Shown here: one piece after another, positions 4,112-6,041 of the stretch | Layout of the letters: each line of letters starts with the position of its first letter | Numbering within the stretch: the first letter of the stretch is position 1 | Source: an uncultured Clostridia bacterium | GTDB taxonomy: Bacteria; Bacillota; Clostridia; Oscillospirales; CAG-272 | Direction: 5' to 3' | DNA length: 6,041 nt | Assembly (NCBI GenBank): GCA_937895775.1 | Contig: CALBLD010000068.1 | Location: forward strand, 1 to 6,041 | Translations under genes and position numbers: made by a program | The notes under the pieces: model-generated | What the model was told of the DNA's origin: nothing | The model's database searches: none | What the model saw: only the letters and a program-made list of their open reading frames with translations

Positions 4112-5119
4112 TTGAAAAGGAATGACAAGCCCGATTTCGACTCGCTCGAAAGCAAGCCGAAAAAGAAGAAATTCAACATATTCAACATGCTCTATGAAAG
4201 AGAGCGAAAAAGGCAGGAGGATCTGGTTTACGATCCTAATCACAAACGGGATTTTCTCTTCTTCTTCAGAATGACATTCGATCATCTGTCAAATCTGTTC
4301 TATCTCAACCTTATGACGGTAATCGGCAATTTCCCCATTCTGCTCATAATGCTTGTTTTCAGCGAAAATCTGCATCTCCGCATGAGCGCACCGTCCGACC
4401 CGCTCTTTGCTCCGATATACGGTGCGATGCGTTTTTCGGCAGTGACTCCCGCAAATGCGGCACTTTTCGGACTGTACGGCAGTTCCGCGCGTGTTTCGAT
4501 CTGGACGCCTGCCGCATACATTGCGCTTTTCGGCGGAATACTGCTGCTTGCCTTTACTTTCGGTCCGGTCAATGTCGGGACAAGCTACATTCTACGCAAC
4601 ATTGTAAAGGGAGAGCCGATTTTCCTCTGGACCGATTTCAAATATGCCATAAGCCGCAATAAAAAGCAGGGACTGCTTTTCGGCATGCTTGATCTCGGAT
4701 TCCTTTTCCTCATTGCGTACGACATATATTTCTTCTACGTCAACTACAACTACACGTCCGGGAACATTTCGGGGATGTTCAGCGTCTTTTTCTGTCTGAG
4801 CATTTTTGTGGCGATCATATACTTTGTAATGAGATTTTACATATATCTCATGATGATAACCTTTGATCTTTCGCTGAAAAAGCTTCTGAAAAATGCACTC
4901 ATCTTCACGATTCTCGGCTTCAAGCGCAACATAGTCGCCCTTCTCGGGATCGGATTTACCGTTTTTCTGAACATCGTGATTGCAATGGTCTACATTCCGA
5001 TAGGCATCATTCTTCCGTTTATTATAACGATCTCGCTCTGTTCGTTCATGGCGGCATACGCCGCATGGCCGAAGATCAAGGAGATCATGATAGACAAATA
5101 CGAAAACGCAAACGATTAA
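4112..5119 (+). CDS. YesL/DUF624-family membrane protein with extended N terminus
   Basis: This 335-residue membrane protein begins at a TTG codon. A hydrophilic, strongly basic N-terminal region (1-50, with KPKKKK at 15-20 and ERERKRQ at 29-35) precedes the DUF624 core. FFRMTFDHLSNLFYLNLMTVIGNFPI (51-76) starts the first helix. Next come an outside loop of roughly 45 residues, a helix at about 132-151, then GPVNVGTSYILRNIVKGEP (151-169) and FLWTDFKYAISRNKKQ (171-186), the family's cytoplasmic loop. Further helices lie at about 188-210, 222-248, 265-290 and 295-318. Typical YesL proteins have about 200-220 residues, so this one carries extra length in the N-terminal tail and first loop. The family function is not established; in Bacillus yesL lies in a pectin/rhamnogalacturonan utilisation cluster, but no sugar genes are seen here. 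Confidence 0.82.
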   Translation: MKRNDKPDFDSLESKPKKKKFNIFNMLYERERKRQEDLVYDPNHKRDFLFFFRMTFDHLSNLFYLNLMTVIGNFPILLIMLVFSENLHLRMSAPSDPLFAPIYGAMRFSAVTPANAALFGLYGSSARVSIWTPAAYIALFGGILLLAFTFGPVNVGTSYILRNIVKGEPIFLWTDFKYAISRNKKQGLLFGMLDLGFLFLIAYDIYFFYVNYNYTSGNISGMFSVFFCLSIFVAIIYFVMRFYIYLMMITFDLSLKKLLKNALIFTILGFKRNIVALLGIGFTVFLNIVIAMVYIPIGIILPFIITISLCSFMAAYAAWPKIKEIMIDKYENAND

Positions 5120-5185
5120 CGGTCTGCATAATTGTGTACAAACGGTTAACTTTTCGGATTACCTCTTCCATTTTTCTGTGAAATG

Positions 5186-5194
5186 TGCTATAAA
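5186..5194 (+). promoter_or_regulatory. Extended -10 promoter for the FKBP-like lipoprotein
   Basis: TGC followed directly by TATAAA (5189-5194) is an extended -10 element (TGn plus -10), overlapping an alternative TAAAAT (5191-5196). No good -35 is found 16-18 bp upstream (TTCCAT is a poor match), which fits an extended -10 promoter. Transcription would start near 5201, with a leader of about 68 nt ending in AAAGGAG (5251-5257), 11 nt before the ATG. The rest of the 149-bp gap, including the direct repeat AACGGT (5118-5123, 5141-5146), shows nothing I can name. Confidence 0.55.
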
Positions 5195-5268
5195 ATAGAG
5201 AGCGATTGTTTGTCGATCTGCAATTTTAATACTGTTACAAATATCAAAATAAAGGAGAAAGTCCCAAA

Positions 5269-6041
5269 ATGAAAAAGTCCATCAGAGCGACAGCTCTTGC
5301 GGCATCAGTAATTATCGCCGCTACATCCCTTGTCGGATGCAGCGCATACAATTCCCCGGAGAAATACATTACGGTTCCCGGGAAAGGAACGGTCACCATA
5401 AAAAGTTCGGACATCGACAAGGATTACGACGATCAGGTCAAAGAAATCCTTGAAAAATACCGCAAGACCGAGTACACAAAGCTTACCGACAAGGACGAGC
5501 TTGTGAAAGACGGCGATCAGGTAAATATTTATTACGAAGGCAAGCCCCTTGACTCTTCGGTAAAGCTCTCGGACGATGTTCTGAATGGTATGAAGTACAC
5601 CGTTGAGACCGAGAAAGAAGCGAACGACAAGCTGAAGGAAAGCGATCCCGACGCCGAACTCGCATCCGGCTATGACCTTGTCATCGGATCGAAAACATTT
5701 ATCGCCGCATATGAGCACAAGGACGATCCGTCCAAGAACACCGACGGTTTTGAAGATCAGCTTATCGGCAAAAAGGCGGGCGACAAAGTAACCGTAAAGG
5801 TAACCTTCCCGTCCGATTACCAGACCGAATCGCTCCGCGATGTCGTTGCCGTTTTCGAAGTCACGATCAACAGCATTTCGCGTGCATACGTAAACGATGA
5901 CACGACAATAAAGATTGTCTACGATTTCATCGATCCCGACAAGAAGGACGACGAAGAGAAGGACGACGAAAACGGCGACACAAAGGATGAGGGAGACACC
6001 AAAGCTTCCGCATCTTCCGAAGGTACGGACGGTTCGGACGA
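5269..6041 (+). CDS. Lipoprotein with trigger-factor/FKBP-type prolyl isomerase domain (3' truncated)
   Basis: The frame is open from the ATG at 5269 to the window edge (257 codons plus 2 bases), so the C terminus is missing. Residues 1-24 are a lipoprotein signal peptide with lipobox LVGC and lipidated Cys24. Residues about 40-200 resemble the FKBP-type peptidyl-prolyl isomerase domain of trigger factor: KDGDQVNIYYEG (80-91), GYDLVIGSKTFI (134-145), GFEDQLIGKKAGDKVTVKVTFPSDY (160-184) and AVFEVTINSI (194-203). Two stretches are not standard: about 42 residues between YYEG and the LVIG strand, and a 14-residue insert in FI...GFEDQL, where most FKBPs have FIPGFE. From residue 222 the sequence is Asp/Glu/Lys-rich and then Ser/Gly-rich, a flexible tail or linker. 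The likely role is folding of exported proteins outside the membrane, in line with yajC nearby. Catalysis is uncertain because of the inserts. AAAGGAG (5251-5257) is the RBS. Confidence 0.85.
   Translation, partial: MKKSIRATALAASVIIAATSLVGCSAYNSPEKYITVPGKGTVTIKSSDIDKDYDDQVKEILEKYRKTEYTKLTDKDELVKDGDQVNIYYEGKPLDSSVKLSDDVLNGMKYTVETEKEANDKLKESDPDAELASGYDLVIGSKTFIAAYEHKDDPSKNTDGFEDQLIGKKAGDKVTVKVTFPSDYQTESLRDVVAVFEVTINSISRAYVNDDTTIKIVYDFIDPDKKDDEEKDDENGDTKDEGDTKASASSEGTDGSD

Noticed and set aside
5116..5160. Possible terminator after the YesL-type gene (TTAAC...GTTAA, then CTTTTC)
   Set aside because: The stem is only 5 bp and AT-rich with a long loop and a poor U tract.

Overview
The window looks like a chromosomal segment of a low-to-mid GC Gram-positive anaerobe of the Clostridia, probably near Ruminococcaceae/Oscillospiraceae. 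The grounds are a yajC gene followed by a TIGR04086/DUF3792-like membrane protein, a DUF624 (YesL-type) protein, lipobox lipoproteins, AGGAG-type ribosome binding sites and near-consensus sigma-A promoters with 17-bp spacers. This placement is inference from gene content; no rRNA or other species marker is present. There is no phage, transposon, CRISPR, tRNA or rRNA, and no stretch above 300 bases lacks a gene.

Layout. (1) 101-976, minus strand: a 29-residue predicted membrane peptide, too short for usual gene calling, followed by rsuA, the 16S rRNA pseudouridine-516 synthase. Both seem to be driven by one promoter at 1012-1040. (2) 1068-1657, plus strand: a divergent promoter and a lipoprotein whose mature part is almost pure Ser/Thr/Pro linker. 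The two divergent -35 boxes are joined by a symmetric 9-bp inverted repeat. (3) 1642-3359, minus strand: a RimJ/RimL-type GNAT acetyltransferase, yajC with its own promoter and terminator, then the DUF3792-like four-helix membrane protein. Its start lies just beyond a hairpin that covers its Shine-Dalgarno sequence. Its 3' end overlaps the lipoprotein gene and that gene's terminator. (4) 3455-5119, plus strand: a 177-residue membrane protein and a long YesL-type membrane protein with a TTG start, 24 bp apart, transcribed divergently from the GNAT gene. A 14-bp AT-rich inverted repeat lies at that divergent junction. (5) 5186-6041: an extended -10 promoter and a lipoprotein with a trigger-factor/FKBP-like domain, cut by the right edge.

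Functionally most products belong to the envelope: YajC (Sec accessory), a probable extracytoplasmic prolyl isomerase or foldase lipoprotein, a linker-only lipoprotein and four small or medium membrane proteins. The rRNA modification enzyme and the acetyltransferase are the cytoplasmic exceptions. I see no convincing new defence or mobile system. The points most worth a second look are the two symmetric inverted repeats between divergent promoters, the hairpin ahead of the DUF3792-like gene, the 29-residue membrane peptide and the folded-domain-free lipoprotein.
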